Source: Lacipirellula parvula
GTDB taxonomy: Bacteria; Planctomycetota; Planctomycetia; Pirellulales; Lacipirellulaceae
DNA: 64,000 nucleotides
Assembly (NCBI RefSeq): GCF_009177095.1
Contig: NZ_AP021861.1
Span: 5,128,501-5,192,500, forward strand
Reading direction: 5' to 3'
In this document: piece by piece, positions 11,104 to 20,021 of the stretch
How the letters are laid out: each line of letters opens with the position of its first letter
Numbering within the stretch: the first letter of the stretch is position 1
Translations under genes and position numbers: made by a program
The notes under the pieces: generated by a model
What the model was told of the DNA's origin: nothing
What the model saw: the letters and a program-made list of their open reading frames with translations, nothing else
Database searches by the model: none

Positions 11104-11293
11104 AGCCCCGAAGGGGCGGCATGATGTAGCCAGGGGCGTAAGCCCCTGGTCACAAACGCCTTCATGCCCCCAAGCCCCGCGAGGGGCGGCACTGTATTCG
11201 GAGCGATGCCGCCCCTCCCGGGGCTCACAAAACTGATACGCCCAGCAACCAGGGGCTTGCGCCCCTGGCTACATGACTCGGCCCCTCCGGGGC
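11104..11293. repeat. Composite palindrome, copy 1 (A-M-M'-A')
   Basis: About 190 bp. Left arm: GCCCCGAAGGGGCGGC then TAGCCAGGGGCGTAAGCCCC. Centre: a second inverted pair of AGCCCCGCGAGGGGCGGC type. Right arm: the complement of the left. Every arm is itself a small hairpin. A diverged copy with the same order lies at 40252-40450. It fills most of the gnd-zwf gap. Confidence 0.9.
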
Positions 11294-11431
11294 CAATACA
11301 GACGACAACTCGACAGCACCAAGCGATGCGTGCCAATCAGACCGAAAGCGCATCGCCTTCAACCCGAGTTTAGCCACGCCCTAAGGAGCCCCCTTGGGAC
11401 GTGTCATACGGCATACGGAAGGATCGACACG

Positions 11432-12886
11432 ATGCAGGCCACTTTCGTCATCTTCGGCGCCTCGGGCGACCTCACGAGCCGCAAGCTCATTCCGGCGCTC
11501 TACAAGCTCCACTGCAAGAAGCGACTGAAGGATGGCCTGCGGGTGATCGGCTTCTCGCGCTCGCCCTTCACCCACGAAGAGTGGCGCAAGGAACTCACCG
11601 CGACCACGAAGAAATACGCCGGCGAGGAGTTCAACGACGCGACTTGGGAGGAGTTCTCGGCGAACATCTTCTACCACGCCGGCGACATCGGCGTGCCGGG
11701 CGATTTCGATTCACTCGGTAAGTTCCTTGGCGAGCTTGAGAAGGGCGCCGCAGCAACACGGGTTTACTACCTCGCGACGGCCCCGCAGTTCTATGGTCCC
11801 GCAGTCGAACAGCTTGGCCGCAGCGGCCTCGCCGACGAATCAAACGGCCCGCGCCGCGTCGTGATCGAAAAGCCGTTCGGCGTCGACCTGCAAAGCGCCA
11901 AAGAGCTGAACAAGATCGTCCACTCGGTCTTCAGCGAGCACCAAGTCTACCGCATCGACCATTACCTCGGCAAAGAGACGGTGCAAAACCTGCTCGTGCT
12001 GCGGTTCGCGAACACGATCTTCGAGCCGGTTTGGAATCGCAACTACATCGACCATGTACAGATCACCGTGGCCGAGGAAGTGGTCGTCGGCAAGCGGGCC
12101 GGCTACTACGACACGGCCGGCGTGATGCGCGACATGTTCCAGAATCATCTGCTGCAGCTACTGATGATCACGGCGATGGAAGCGCCGTTTAAGTACGAAG
12201 CCGACGCCGTTCGCAACGAGAAGGTGAAGGTGCTGCACGCCCTGCGATCGCTCTCGCCCGAGGCGGTGGCCACCGACACGATTCGCGGACAGTACCAAGG
12301 CTACGCCGATTCGCCCGAAGTCGCTAATGGCAGCAAGACGGCGACGTTCGCCGCGCTGAAGCTATCGATCGACAACTGGCGCTGGCAGGGAGTGCCGTTC
12401 TACCTCCGCAGCGGCAAGGCGATGTCGTGCCGCACGACGCAGATCGTCATCCAATTCCGCGAACCGCCGCAACGGCTCTTCAGCAACGGCGCCAGCGGGC
12501 TGTGCGGTTCGAACCGCCTCATCATCCAGGTGCAGCCGTCGGAGGGGATTCAACTCCACTTCCAGACGAAGGTCCCCGACGCCGGGATGAAGCTGCGGCA
12601 GACTGATCTCGACTTCAATTACCTCCGCGAATTCCGCCGGCCGATGCCCGAGGCCTACGAGCGGCTGCTGCTCGACGCCCTTGAGGGGGACGCCAGCCTG
12701 TTTGCCCGAGCCGACGAGGTCGAAGCCGCCTGGAAGGTTTGCGACCCCATTTTGAAGGCCTGGGCCGAGCAAGACGCCCCACCGCTGCTGACCTATGAGC
12801 CCGGCAATTGGGGCCCCGTGGAGTGCAACGAGTGGCTGGAGGCCCAGGGTCGGCAGTGGTTCGACACCTGCCCGGTACTGGCGTAA
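11432..12886 (+). CDS. zwf: Glucose-6-phosphate dehydrogenase
   Basis: 484 residues from ATG 11432, preceded by AAGGA at seven bases. The NADP site FGASGDLTSRKL is at the N-terminus, the catalytic RIDHYLGKE segment is near residue 175, and FANTIFEPVWNRNYIDHVQI follows. This is the full family length. It catalyses the first step of the oxidative pentose phosphate pathway, feeding gnd just upstream. No pgl gene is present between them. Confidence 0.97.
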   Translation: MQATFVIFGASGDLTSRKLIPALYKLHCKKRLKDGLRVIGFSRSPFTHEEWRKELTATTKKYAGEEFNDATWEEFSANIFYHAGDIGVPGDFDSLGKFLGELEKGAAATRVYYLATAPQFYGPAVEQLGRSGLADESNGPRRVVIEKPFGVDLQSAKELNKIVHSVFSEHQVYRIDHYLGKETVQNLLVLRFANTIFEPVWNRNYIDHVQITVAEEVVVGKRAGYYDTAGVMRDMFQNHLLQLLMITAMEAPFKYEADAVRNEKVKVLHALRSLSPEAVATDTIRGQYQGYADSPEVANGSKTATFAALKLSIDNWRWQGVPFYLRSGKAMSCRTTQIVIQFREPPQRLFSNGASGLCGSNRLIIQVQPSEGIQLHFQTKVPDAGMKLRQTDLDFNYLREFRRPMPEAYERLLLDALEGDASLFARADEVEAAWKVCDPILKAWAEQDAPPLLTYEPGNWGPVECNEWLEAQGRQWFDTCPVLA

Positions 12887-12920
12887 ACTGGTGGATTCGA
12901 TTTCGTGTGCGAGCCGCTGC

Positions 12921-13013
12921 TTGTGGGAGGCGTCTCCGACGCCGATTTGGTTCACCACTACAAGCCGCTGTGGCCAGGCGACGCCGTATCGGGGTCAGAG
13001 ACCCCTCCCACAA
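12921..13013. repeat. Inverted repeat, 'TGTGGGAGGGGTCTC' family, upstream of psd
   Basis: Arms at 12921-12946 and 12988-13013: TTGTGGGAGGCGTCTCCGAC and, inverted, TCAGAGACCCCTCCCACAA. They are separated by about 41 bases. The right edge lies eight bases before an in-frame stop (13021) that limits the psd reading frame. Confidence 0.85.
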
Positions 13014-13095
13014 ATTCACATAGGCCCGCGCCTCCGGAGCCCCCGCCATCGACGCCGATCCCGCCATCCCGCCGCTTCCCGAGAACATCCGCAGC

Positions 13096-13986
13096 GTGCA
13101 GCCCGGCGGCGGCGTTTGCTACAGCATCGAACTCGCCTGGGGGCATGTCCGCCGCTGGTTCCTCAAGACCTTCCGCAGCGAGTACGTCGCCAAGATGGCG
13201 GAACTCCGCCGCGGCAGTCTCGCCGGGGCGCCGCACGAAGTGCTCGACCCGCGCGACCTGAAGTTCTGCTCGAACCAGTGCACCGCTCACTGGGCCCCCG
13301 AGGATGACCCGTTCCGCTGGCGCGGCAACTTGCCGTTCGCCCGTTGGGGACTGGCGGAACTGCAGCTGATGGGTTGGCCGCTATTCGTCGCGGTGCTGAT
13401 GATCAGTTCGCTGCACTCGCCGTGGAAGTGGACCGCCGTCGTGCCGCTGGCGATCCTCGCGGAAATCCTCTACTTCTTCCGCGATCCGTGGCGGCATGTG
13501 CCGACCGACGCCGACGCCGTCATTTCGCCCGCCGACGGCGTCATCGCCGAAGTCACCGAGCTCGACCACTACGATTTCCTCGATGGCCCTGCCGTGCGGA
13601 TCGGCATCTTTCTGTCGATCTTCAACGTCCACATCAATCGGGCGCCGCGGGCCGCAAGCGTCGTCGCGATGGACTACAAGCCGGGCGAGTTCCTCAACGC
13701 GATGAACCCCGAGAGCGCGATCCGCAACGAGTTCATGTGGATCGGCTTCGCAGACGCCGACCGCCCTGGCCTGAAGTACGCTGTGCGGCAGATTTCGGGC
13801 CTGTTCGCCCGCCGCATCGTCTGCGCCCTGCGGCCCGGGCAGGCCGTCCAGCGGGGCGAAGACTTTGGTATGATCAAGCTGGGCTCGCGGACCGAACTCA
13901 TCCTCCCCCGCGACGCCGTGACGGTGAACGTCGTCGTGGGCCAGAAGGTGCTGGCCGGCGCTACCATTCTCGCCCGACTGAAGTAA
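13096..13986 (+). CDS. psd: Phosphatidylserine decarboxylase proenzyme
   Basis: 296 residues from GTG 13096. Two hydrophobic helices near residue 90 are followed by a decarboxylase domain with ISPADGVIAEV, the FLSIFNVHINRAP segment and a C-terminal IKLGSRTEL, where self-cleavage at Gly-Ser would create the pyruvoyl cofactor. It forms phosphatidylethanolamine. It is followed by pssA, giving the two consecutive steps of that pathway. The start is odd: the frame upstream reads PPLPENIRSV, which looks like real protein, yet there is no ATG, GTG or TTG before the TAG at 13021. Either the GTG within 'RSV' is used or an unusual ATC start is. Confidence 0.92.
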   Translation: MQPGGGVCYSIELAWGHVRRWFLKTFRSEYVAKMAELRRGSLAGAPHEVLDPRDLKFCSNQCTAHWAPEDDPFRWRGNLPFARWGLAELQLMGWPLFVAVLMISSLHSPWKWTAVVPLAILAEILYFFRDPWRHVPTDADAVISPADGVIAEVTELDHYDFLDGPAVRIGIFLSIFNVHINRAPRAASVVAMDYKPGEFLNAMNPESAIRNEFMWIGFADADRPGLKYAVRQISGLFARRIVCALRPGQAVQRGEDFGMIKLGSRTELILPRDAVTVNVVVGQKVLAGATILARLK

Positions 13987-14034
13987 ACCGCCGCTTGCCG
14001 GCACGCTCCGCGGCGAACTCGCCCGGTGATTTTT

Positions 14035-14895
14035 ATGCGACGTATTCGAGCCATCTCCGCTTTCCCCACGCTGTTCACGCTGGGGAATCTTGTGTGCGGA
14101 TTCTTCGCGATCGTCGCCGCTTCGCGGATTGCGAAGCCGGGCGATACGTTCGTCCCTGTGCCGTCGCCCAAGCTCGATTCGGCCCGCGAGCTGTTCCTCA
14201 GCCCCGATCCGACGCACAACGTCATGCTGTGCGGCACGCTGATCTTCATCGCGATGCTGTGCGACATGTTCGACGGCCAAGTCGCCCGCCTGGCGAAGGT
14301 CACCAGCGACTTCGGCGCCCAGCTCGACAGCCTCTGCGACGTCGTGTCGTTCGGCGTCGCGCCCGGCATCTTGCTCGTGAAAATGTGCCCGCAGTTCACG
14401 CAAATCCACCCGATGGGCATCTGGACGATCGCCGCGTTCTACGCCTGTTGCACGGCGATGCGACTCGCTCGGTTCAACGTCGAAACCGACGACGAAGACG
14501 ACCACTCGTCCTTCGAGGGACTCCCCTCCCCTGCCGCCGCGGCGGTGATCGCGAGCTTTGCGATCTTCTCCTACAAGGTGCGGAACGAAACGAACTTTGC
14601 CAACTTCGAAGGGTTCGATTGGTGGCTCCAGCGGTTCATGCCGCTGGTGGCGCTGGCGATTGCGATGCTGATGGTGTCGCGGATTCGCTACCCGCATCTC
14701 GTCACGCATATGATCCGCGGGCAGAAGAGCTTCCCGCAGCTCGTGGCGATGGTCTTCGTGATCATGGCGGTGCTGACGGTGGGCGAGTACGCGATTCCCA
14801 TGCTCTGCGTGCTGTACGCGTTGACGCCGCCGGCGATCCACGGCTGGCGCTGGAGTTGGCGCCGCCGCCACTTGCTCCATCGGAAGGCGGGCTGA
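14035..14895 (+). CDS. pssA: CDP-diacylglycerol-serine O-phosphatidyltransferase
   Basis: 286 residues from ATG 14035, with GGTGA six bases before it; GTG 14026 is an alternative. It is a polytopic membrane protein with the CDP-alcohol phosphotransferase signature in the order DG-x2-AR-x8-G-x3-D-x3-D (from DGQVARLAK to DSLCD). It makes phosphatidylserine, the substrate of the upstream psd product. A soluble loop between helices 1 and 2 is about 30 residues longer than a minimal family member. It is followed by ribE after three bases, so psd-pssA-ribE is probably one transcript. Confidence 0.95.
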   Translation: MRRIRAISAFPTLFTLGNLVCGFFAIVAASRIAKPGDTFVPVPSPKLDSARELFLSPDPTHNVMLCGTLIFIAMLCDMFDGQVARLAKVTSDFGAQLDSLCDVVSFGVAPGILLVKMCPQFTQIHPMGIWTIAAFYACCTAMRLARFNVETDDEDDHSSFEGLPSPAAAAVIASFAIFSYKVRNETNFANFEGFDWWLQRFMPLVALAIAMLMVSRIRYPHLVTHMIRGQKSFPQLVAMVFVIMAVLTVGEYAIPMLCVLYALTPPAIHGWRWSWRRRHLLHRKAG

Positions 14896-14898
14896 GCG

Positions 14899-15492
14899 AT
14901 GTTCACCGGCCTTGTGCAAAGCCTCGCCACGGTGCGTGCCATCGAGCCTGACGGCCCCGGCGTGCGGCTGACGATTCGCGACGAAGCGATTGCCCAGCGG
15001 GCGAAGATCGGCGACAGCATCGCCATCAACGGCTGCTGCCTGACGGTCGTCGAACTCGCCGGCGCCGACATGGCGTTCGAAGCAGGCGCCGAAACGCTCA
15101 GCCGCACCAATCTCGGCAAGCTGCAGCCTGGCGCTGCGGTGAACCTGGAATCCTCGCTGCGAGTGGGGGACGAACTCGGCGGCCACTTGGTGGCGGGGCA
15201 CGTCGACGCGGTCGGCCAGCTCGCCCGCCGCGAGGACGACTCGCAATGGTCGACGATGTGGTTCAGCGTCCCCGGCGAGCTGACCCGGCAAATGGCGTCG
15301 AAGGGTTCGGTCGCCATCGACGGCGTCAGCCTGACGCTCGTCGACGTGACGCGGGACGAATTCAGCGTCGCCCTCATTCCGCACACGCTGAGCGTCACGA
15401 CGCTCGGCCGCCTGAAGCCAGGCGATGAAGTTAATCTCGAAACCGATCTGCTGGCGAAGTACGTCGAACGACAACTCGCGTGGAAGTCGTAA
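14899..15492 (+). CDS. ribE: Riboflavin synthase alpha chain
   Basis: 197 residues with the diagnostic N-terminus MFTGLVQ and the two-fold internal repeat typical of the enzyme: GDSIAINGCCLTVV plus GGHLVAGHVD in the first half, and GSVAIDGVSLTLVDV plus IPHTLSVTTL in the second. It dismutates two 6,7-dimethyl-8-ribityllumazines to riboflavin. No FMN riboswitch is visible upstream. It is translationally close to pssA and 61 bases before rsmA. Confidence 0.97.
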   Translation: MFTGLVQSLATVRAIEPDGPGVRLTIRDEAIAQRAKIGDSIAINGCCLTVVELAGADMAFEAGAETLSRTNLGKLQPGAAVNLESSLRVGDELGGHLVAGHVDAVGQLARREDDSQWSTMWFSVPGELTRQMASKGSVAIDGVSLTLVDVTRDEFSVALIPHTLSVTTLGRLKPGDEVNLETDLLAKYVERQLAWKS

Positions 15493-15553
15493 CGACGCCC
15501 GCGCTGCCAGCCACACGTCTAACGAAAGAATTGGGCCTGTTCGCCCGCGACTG

Positions 15554-16462
15554 ATGAGCCGTCAAACCAAGTCATTTTTGATTTCCCGCTTCCGCGAAAT
15601 GGGGATTCGCCCCGCCACGCGGCATGGTCAGAACTTTCTGATCGATCTTAACCTGCACCGACTGATCGTCGATTCGGCCGAACTCGATGCCCGCGACGTG
15701 GTGCTGGAAGTCGGCACTGGCACCGGCGCCATCACGCAGATGATCTCGGATCGCGCCGGGGCCGTCGTTACCGTGGAAATCGACGGGCACATGTTCGAAC
15801 TCGCCAGCGAAATGTTGATCGACCGCGAGAACGTGACGATGCTCAACGTCGACGCGCTCCGCAACAAGAACAACTTTAATCCGGCGGTGATCGAAGCGGT
15901 CGGCGCGCAACTTGCGTCCATTCCGGGCAGCCGGTTCAAGCTGGTCGCGAATCTGCCGTACAACATCGCCACGCCAATTCTCAGCAACCTGCTGTCGTGG
16001 GAGTTCACGCCCCACTCGATGGTCGCCACGATCCAAAAGGAGCTGGGCGAGCGGATGGCGGCTCAACCGTGGTCGAAGGATTACAGCGCGCTGAGCGCCT
16101 GGTTCCAGTGCCAGGCGACCGTTGAGATCGTCCGCATCATGCCGCCGAGCGTCTTCTGGCCAGAGCCAAAGGTCGATTCGGCGATCGTGAAGACCGTGAT
16201 CGATCCCGAACGTCGCGCTGCTGTGCCGGACCTTCGCTACTTTCATCAGTTCACCAAGGCGATCTTCCTCCATCGCCGCAAGTTCCTGCGGGCGAACATC
16301 GTCGCAGCGATGAAGGGGGTGTTCAATAAGGCGCAGGTCGACCAAGTGATGGCGGAGATGGAGTTCGCCGAGGATGTGCGGACCGAGCAACTCGACGTGC
16401 CGACGCTGCTGAAGCTGACGGAGCTGGTCCGCAAGCGGGCGCCTGACTGGACGATGAACTAG
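15554..16462 (+). CDS. rsmA: 16S rRNA dimethyladenosine transferase (RsmA/KsgA)
   Basis: 302 residues from ATG 15554. It begins with a segment containing RHGQNFLIDLN, then the SAM-binding VLEVGTGTGAITQMI, the acidic residue in TVEIDGHM, and the catalytic NLPYNIATPIL motif. It dimethylates two adjacent adenosines near the 3' end of 16S rRNA. The frame is open 43 codons upstream across the end of ribE, but that part is not family-like. Confidence 0.96.
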   Translation: MSRQTKSFLISRFREMGIRPATRHGQNFLIDLNLHRLIVDSAELDARDVVLEVGTGTGAITQMISDRAGAVVTVEIDGHMFELASEMLIDRENVTMLNVDALRNKNNFNPAVIEAVGAQLASIPGSRFKLVANLPYNIATPILSNLLSWEFTPHSMVATIQKELGERMAAQPWSKDYSALSAWFQCQATVEIVRIMPPSVFWPEPKVDSAIVKTVIDPERRAAVPDLRYFHQFTKAIFLHRRKFLRANIVAAMKGVFNKAQVDQVMAEMEFAEDVRTEQLDVPTLLKLTELVRKRAPDWTMN

Positions 16463-16576
16463 GGAAAGCGGTTGCAGAATCCGACGGGGTTGCGGGGAAC
16501 TACCCGCGGCCGCAGCCGGTAAGTAAAATCGGGGCTTACCCGTTCAGACTGTCCCAAGCCGCGAGGAGCCCCCGCG

Positions 16577-16804
16577 ATGAGTTTCATTGAAATGACCGGC
16601 GCCACGCTCCGCCGCGCTCTGCACGAAGACGAACTGCAGGGGGACGAGTTCCAGCGGGCCCATGTCTCGGACGAGACGATCGTCCGCGTGAATCACGAAG
16701 GGGACGTCGAGGTTCGCCGCCCGCGTGGTTGGGAAGTCGTCGGCGGGTTGCTAGGCGGGTTTGAAGACCGCATTCGAGAAGAGACGGGGCTCGACTGGGC
16801 CTAG
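16577..16804 (+). CDS. Small conserved-type hypothetical protein
   Basis: 75 residues, start ATG 16577 preceded by GCGAGGAG. Composition is acidic (LHEDELQGDEF), with a basic stretch EVRRPRGWEVVGGLLGGFEDR. There is no signal, membrane segment or known motif. It stands alone between rsmA and hisB, each on the plus strand. The good ribosome binding site and codon use like the neighbours argue that it is real. Function is unknown. Confidence 0.65.
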   Translation: MSFIEMTGATLRRALHEDELQGDEFQRAHVSDETIVRVNHEGDVEVRRPRGWEVVGGLLGGFEDRIREETGLDWA

Positions 16805-16832
16805 TTTCTTCGGGTGCTCATTTTCGAGCATG

Positions 16833-16946
16833 AAAGCCACCGGCTCCGCCGGTGGACGAAGTGCTAATTCGCCCGATTGCGCTTTCCGCCCAACCAGCTA
16901 ATTTGCCCGACTTTTGCTCCGTCCACCGGCGGAGCCGGTGGCTTTT
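16833..16946. repeat. Inverted pair of GCCACCGGC hairpins before hisB
   Basis: The arms at 16833-16858 and 16920-16946 are complementary over about 26 bases, and each arm also folds on itself (CCACCGGC-TCC-GCCGGTGG). They lie in a 319-base gap; the rest of the gap has no gene. A GTAGCAGCCCCGCAGCCTGC unit near 16980 is a further short repeat-like piece. Confidence 0.85.
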
Positions 16947-17123
16947 ATTGGGCCCCATTCCCAGGCTTTTCTACCGGTTGTAGCAGCCCCGCAGCCTGCT
17001 CCGGCCCCTGCCGGCGGATCGGCTGGTTCCGGCTGGGCGAACCGTTCGTGCGCCGCTCCGCTCCATGGTAGAGTCGTGAGGACGCTACAAACCCCGCCTC
17101 CGCACTAGCCCGCCGAAGAGCCG

Positions 17124-17717
17124 ATGAGCCGCACCGCCCGTATCGAACGCCAGACCGCCGAAACCGAGATCATCGTCGAAGTGAACCTCGACGGCTCCGG
17201 AGTGGCCAACGTGCAAACGGGGGTCGGTTTCCTCGATCACATGCTCGAACTGCTGGCCAAGCACGGGGCATTCGACATCAACGTCGCCGCCCGCGGCGAT
17301 CTGCACGTCGATCAGCACCACACGGTCGAAGACACCGGCATCTGCCTCGGCCAGGCGTTCCGCCAGGCGCTCGGCGATAAGAAGGGCATCCGCCGCTACG
17401 GGCACTTCACGCTGCCGATGGAAGAGACGCTGGTAACCGTCGCCGTCGACCTCAGCGGCCGGTACGCCCTGGCGTTCAACGCCCCGCTGCCGTCGCCGAA
17501 GATCGGGGCGTTCGACAGCGAGCTGCTCGAAGACTTCTGGCAGTCGTTCGCCGCCAACACGCTCTGCAACCTGCATGTGCTCCTGCACTACGGGCGGAAC
17601 AGTCACCACATTGCCGAGGCGGTGTTCAAGGGCACTGCCCGGGCGCTGCGGATGGCGGTTGAAGCCGATCCGCGGATGACGGGCGTGCCGAGCACGAAGG
17701 GCTCGCTGGACGGCTGA
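17124..17717 (+). CDS. hisB: Imidazoleglycerol-phosphate dehydratase
   Basis: 197 residues, a stand-alone monofunctional HisB without the phosphatase domain. Family motifs are visible: [34 protein letters not shown], and [16 protein letters not shown], which supply the manganese-binding histidines. It catalyses the sixth step of histidine synthesis. No other his gene is present in the window, so the pathway is scattered here. Confidence 0.97.
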   Translation: MSRTARIERQTAETEIIVEVNLDGSGVANVQTGVGFLDHMLELLAKHGAFDINVAARGDLHVDQHHTVEDTGICLGQAFRQALGDKKGIRRYGHFTLPMEETLVTVAVDLSGRYALAFNAPLPSPKIGAFDSELLEDFWQSFAANTLCNLHVLLHYGRNSHHIAEAVFKGTARALRMAVEADPRMTGVPSTKGSLDG

Positions 17718-17744
17718 GCCGTTTTCGTCGGCTCGCCGCGTTCC

Positions 17745-17835
17745 CTAGCCCCGGGCTCCGCCCGGGGGTCGGCGTGCAGTGAAGGCGACTCTCCATCGGC
17801 GTGGTGCGCCACCCCCGGGCGGAGCCCGGGGCTAG
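17745..17835. repeat. Inverted pair of CCCGGGC hairpins between convergent hisB and ppa
   Basis: Arms at 17745-17769 and 17812-17835, the same unit as at 1977-2000. The pair sits exactly between convergent genes and could terminate both transcripts. Confidence 0.85.
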
Positions 17836-17856
17836 ATCATCGCAACCAATCGCCGC

Positions 17857-18468
17857 TTACTCGCCGAAGTGGTCGAGGTAATCGGCCATCGCCGCCTTCA
17901 CCACTTCCTCGGCATGCTCGCGACCATAAGCGTCGGCGATGTGGACCTTCGCGTCATCAGGCGTCAGCATCTTGTAGGTGCTGAAGTAGTGCCGCAGCCG
18001 GTCGACCATCACCTTCGGCAACTGGGTGACGTCGGTGACGTCTTGCCACATGTTGTCATTCTCAAGGACGGCGATGATTTTGTCGTCGGCCTCGTCGTTG
18101 TCGCACATCGGCAAGCCGCCGACGATGCGGGCCTTCAAGATGATTTCCGACATCGTGATCGGCCGCTCGCTGATCACGCAAATGTCGAGCGGATCGTGAT
18201 CGCCGGCCTTCGCCTCGGGCATCAGTGCGGCGACGCGCGAGCCGCAGAACGTCCGCGGCACGAAGCCGTACAGCGTCGGGCAGAATGACGACGTCCGATT
18301 CGGGCGATCAACCCGCAAGTATCCCGTCTGCTTATCGAGCTCGTACTTGATACGATCGAACGGGGTGAGCTCGATGTACGCATGCACGACCGTTGGCACC
18401 GCTGGGCCGACGTCGAGGCCGTGCCAAGGGTGGGGACGCCAGCGGTAAAACGGCGAGGGGAACTTCAT
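17857..18468 (-). CDS. ppa: Inorganic pyrophosphatase, family I
   Basis: 203 residues. The metal-binding signature is present as [16 protein letters not shown], with the earlier basic pattern [15 protein letters not shown] and the KxY-type lysines. It hydrolyses pyrophosphate. It is the second gene of a pair: the PPi-dependent phosphofructokinase gene ends 18 bases before the ppa start, so two enzymes that compete for the same pyrophosphate are probably cotranscribed. Confidence 0.95.
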   Translation of the reverse strand: MKFPSPFYRWRPHPWHGLDVGPAVPTVVHAYIELTPFDRIKYELDKQTGYLRVDRPNRTSSFCPTLYGFVPRTFCGSRVAALMPEAKAGDHDPLDICVISERPITMSEIILKARIVGGLPMCDNDEADDKIIAVLENDNMWQDVTDVTQLPKVMVDRLRHYFSTYKMLTPDDAKVHIADAYGREHAEEVVKAAMADYLDHFGE

Positions 18469-18486
18469 GGTTGATCCTGCAGTCGC

Positions 18487-19824
18487 TTAAAGAGGCCCGC
18501 CGGGTTCGCCTTCCGGCACGTGCGTTTCCAGGAAACGCGTCAAACGGTGGAAATCGCTGTCCGTCTCGATGTACCGCACTACGGTGACTAACGTTTGCGG
18601 GTCGACGAGGTCGTCAAACGGCACGTATTCGAGTTGGAGCTGACCGGAAACCGAAACCATCACGCCGTTGAGCCGCTTCTCGACCAAGGCGCGGTAGGCG
18701 CCGACGCCAAGTTGGCTGCCGAGCATCACGTCGAACGCGTGCGGCTTCGCACAACGTCCTTCATACCCGATTTGCACCGGCGTGATCTTCCGCTTCTTCC
18801 CGGTAGTCTTATGGTATTCCTTCGCAATCAGTTCCGCGAACAAATCGTGGAGGTTGATCGCCGAAATATTGATGTGGCCGTGGTCGTCGCGGCCGACGCC
18901 TTCCAGGAACTTATTCGGCAGGAACTCGGCCAAACCTTCGGCGATGACGATGACGCCGTATTCTTTGCCTTCCTTCTCGCGGGCGGTAATCGTCGCGACG
19001 ATGCGCGGAATCACCTCGTCGAGGTTCATGATATCGCGCGTCTTCTTCTCGCCAGTCTTCGGATCGGTCGACTCTTCCGTCATCCGATAGCGGCCGACGA
19101 TGTCTTCGACGCTGATCACTAGGCTCGCTTCGCCGGCGATCGCGACGCCGTAGGCCAGCCAGCCGGCGCTACGGCCCATCGACTCAGCGAGGAAGTAGCT
19201 GCGGTTCGCTTCGGCGTCGGCCAGCATGTTGCGGACTTCAGTCGCCAGGAAATCGACGGCGGTGAAGTAGCCAAACGTGAAATCGATGCCGCGATAGTCG
19301 TTGTCGATCGTCTTCGGCAGGTGGACGACCGGAATCCGCGGGGCTTCGAGCGGCAAACGCTCTTGGAACAAGCGGAACTTGTTGGCGGTCTTCAGCGTGT
19401 CGTCGCCGCCGATCGAGACGAGCATATCGACGCCGAGCGAACGGAGGGCGTCATACACGGTCTTCAGCGGAGCGACGCGCTCGGCGTCATCCAAGTGAGC
19501 CGGGCTGGAGACGTTCTTGCCGGGGTTCGCCCGCGCCGTGCCGATGATGATCCCCTGCGAGTTGCGGGTGCGGCGGAGCATCTTGTGATCGATCATCACA
19601 TAGTCTTGGCCTTCGACCAGCGGACGATCAGGGCCGAACTGCAACAGCTGCGAGTAACCGTGCTTCACGCCAACGACTTCAATGTCGTCGCGGAGAAACG
19701 AGACGGCCGCGGCCGAGATGACCGCGTTGGCGGCCGGCGCCGGACCGCCGGCGAACAAGATCGCGGCGCGACGAAAGTTGTGGGGGCTGCGCGGCGGACG
19801 GGAAAGCGTGCTGTTCTTGGCCAT
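18487..19824 (-). CDS. pfp: Pyrophosphate-dependent 6-phosphofructokinase
   Basis: 445 residues. Substrate specificity can be read from the sequence. The motif GGDDTLKTA carries Asp where ATP-dependent enzymes have Gly, and PKTIDNDY carries the Lys that favours PPi over ATP. Other family segments are FAGGPAPAANAVI, ESMGRSAGW and YEGRCAKPHAFDV. It phosphorylates fructose 6-phosphate with PPi and is reversible. It is the first gene of the pfp-ppa pair. Confidence 0.93.
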   Translation of the reverse strand: MAKNSTLSRPPRSPHNFRRAAILFAGGPAPAANAVISAAAVSFLRDDIEVVGVKHGYSQLLQFGPDRPLVEGQDYVMIDHKMLRRTRNSQGIIIGTARANPGKNVSSPAHLDDAERVAPLKTVYDALRSLGVDMLVSIGGDDTLKTANKFRLFQERLPLEAPRIPVVHLPKTIDNDYRGIDFTFGYFTAVDFLATEVRNMLADAEANRSYFLAESMGRSAGWLAYGVAIAGEASLVISVEDIVGRYRMTEESTDPKTGEKKTRDIMNLDEVIPRIVATITAREKEGKEYGVIVIAEGLAEFLPNKFLEGVGRDDHGHINISAINLHDLFAELIAKEYHKTTGKKRKITPVQIGYEGRCAKPHAFDVMLGSQLGVGAYRALVEKRLNGVMVSVSGQLQLEYVPFDDLVDPQTLVTVVRYIETDSDFHRLTRFLETHVPEGEPGGPL

Positions 19825-20021
19825 GGTTCTCTCTCTTATCTCACTTGCTCAACGCCATCGAATGCATCGCGAGGATGCCATCGAGCGGCGGACCGCGTCG
19901 GCAAGGCGAAAAGGTTCGCTCGACGACTGGTCGGGTCTTTTCTGTTCGTGGAAGCCCGGCATTCTAAGGCGCCGGAGACAAACCGAGAATGGCTGGGCCA
20001 GACGCCCTCGCCTTCGATCGA

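Noticed and set aside
12500-12525. tRNA T-loop-like GGTTCGAACC
   Set aside because: It is inside the zwf coding sequence and no cloverleaf can be formed around it. I found no tRNA in the window.
13381-15516. A 711-residue open frame antisense to psd, pssA and ribE
   Set aside because: It overlaps three well-identified genes; its composition is His/Arg/Asp-rich as expected from the GC-rich antisense frame; no domain is seen. The same reasoning removes long antisense frames at 265-834, 4480-5652, 9900-11336, 42149-43204, 50009-51238, 54261-55442 and 62845-63996.
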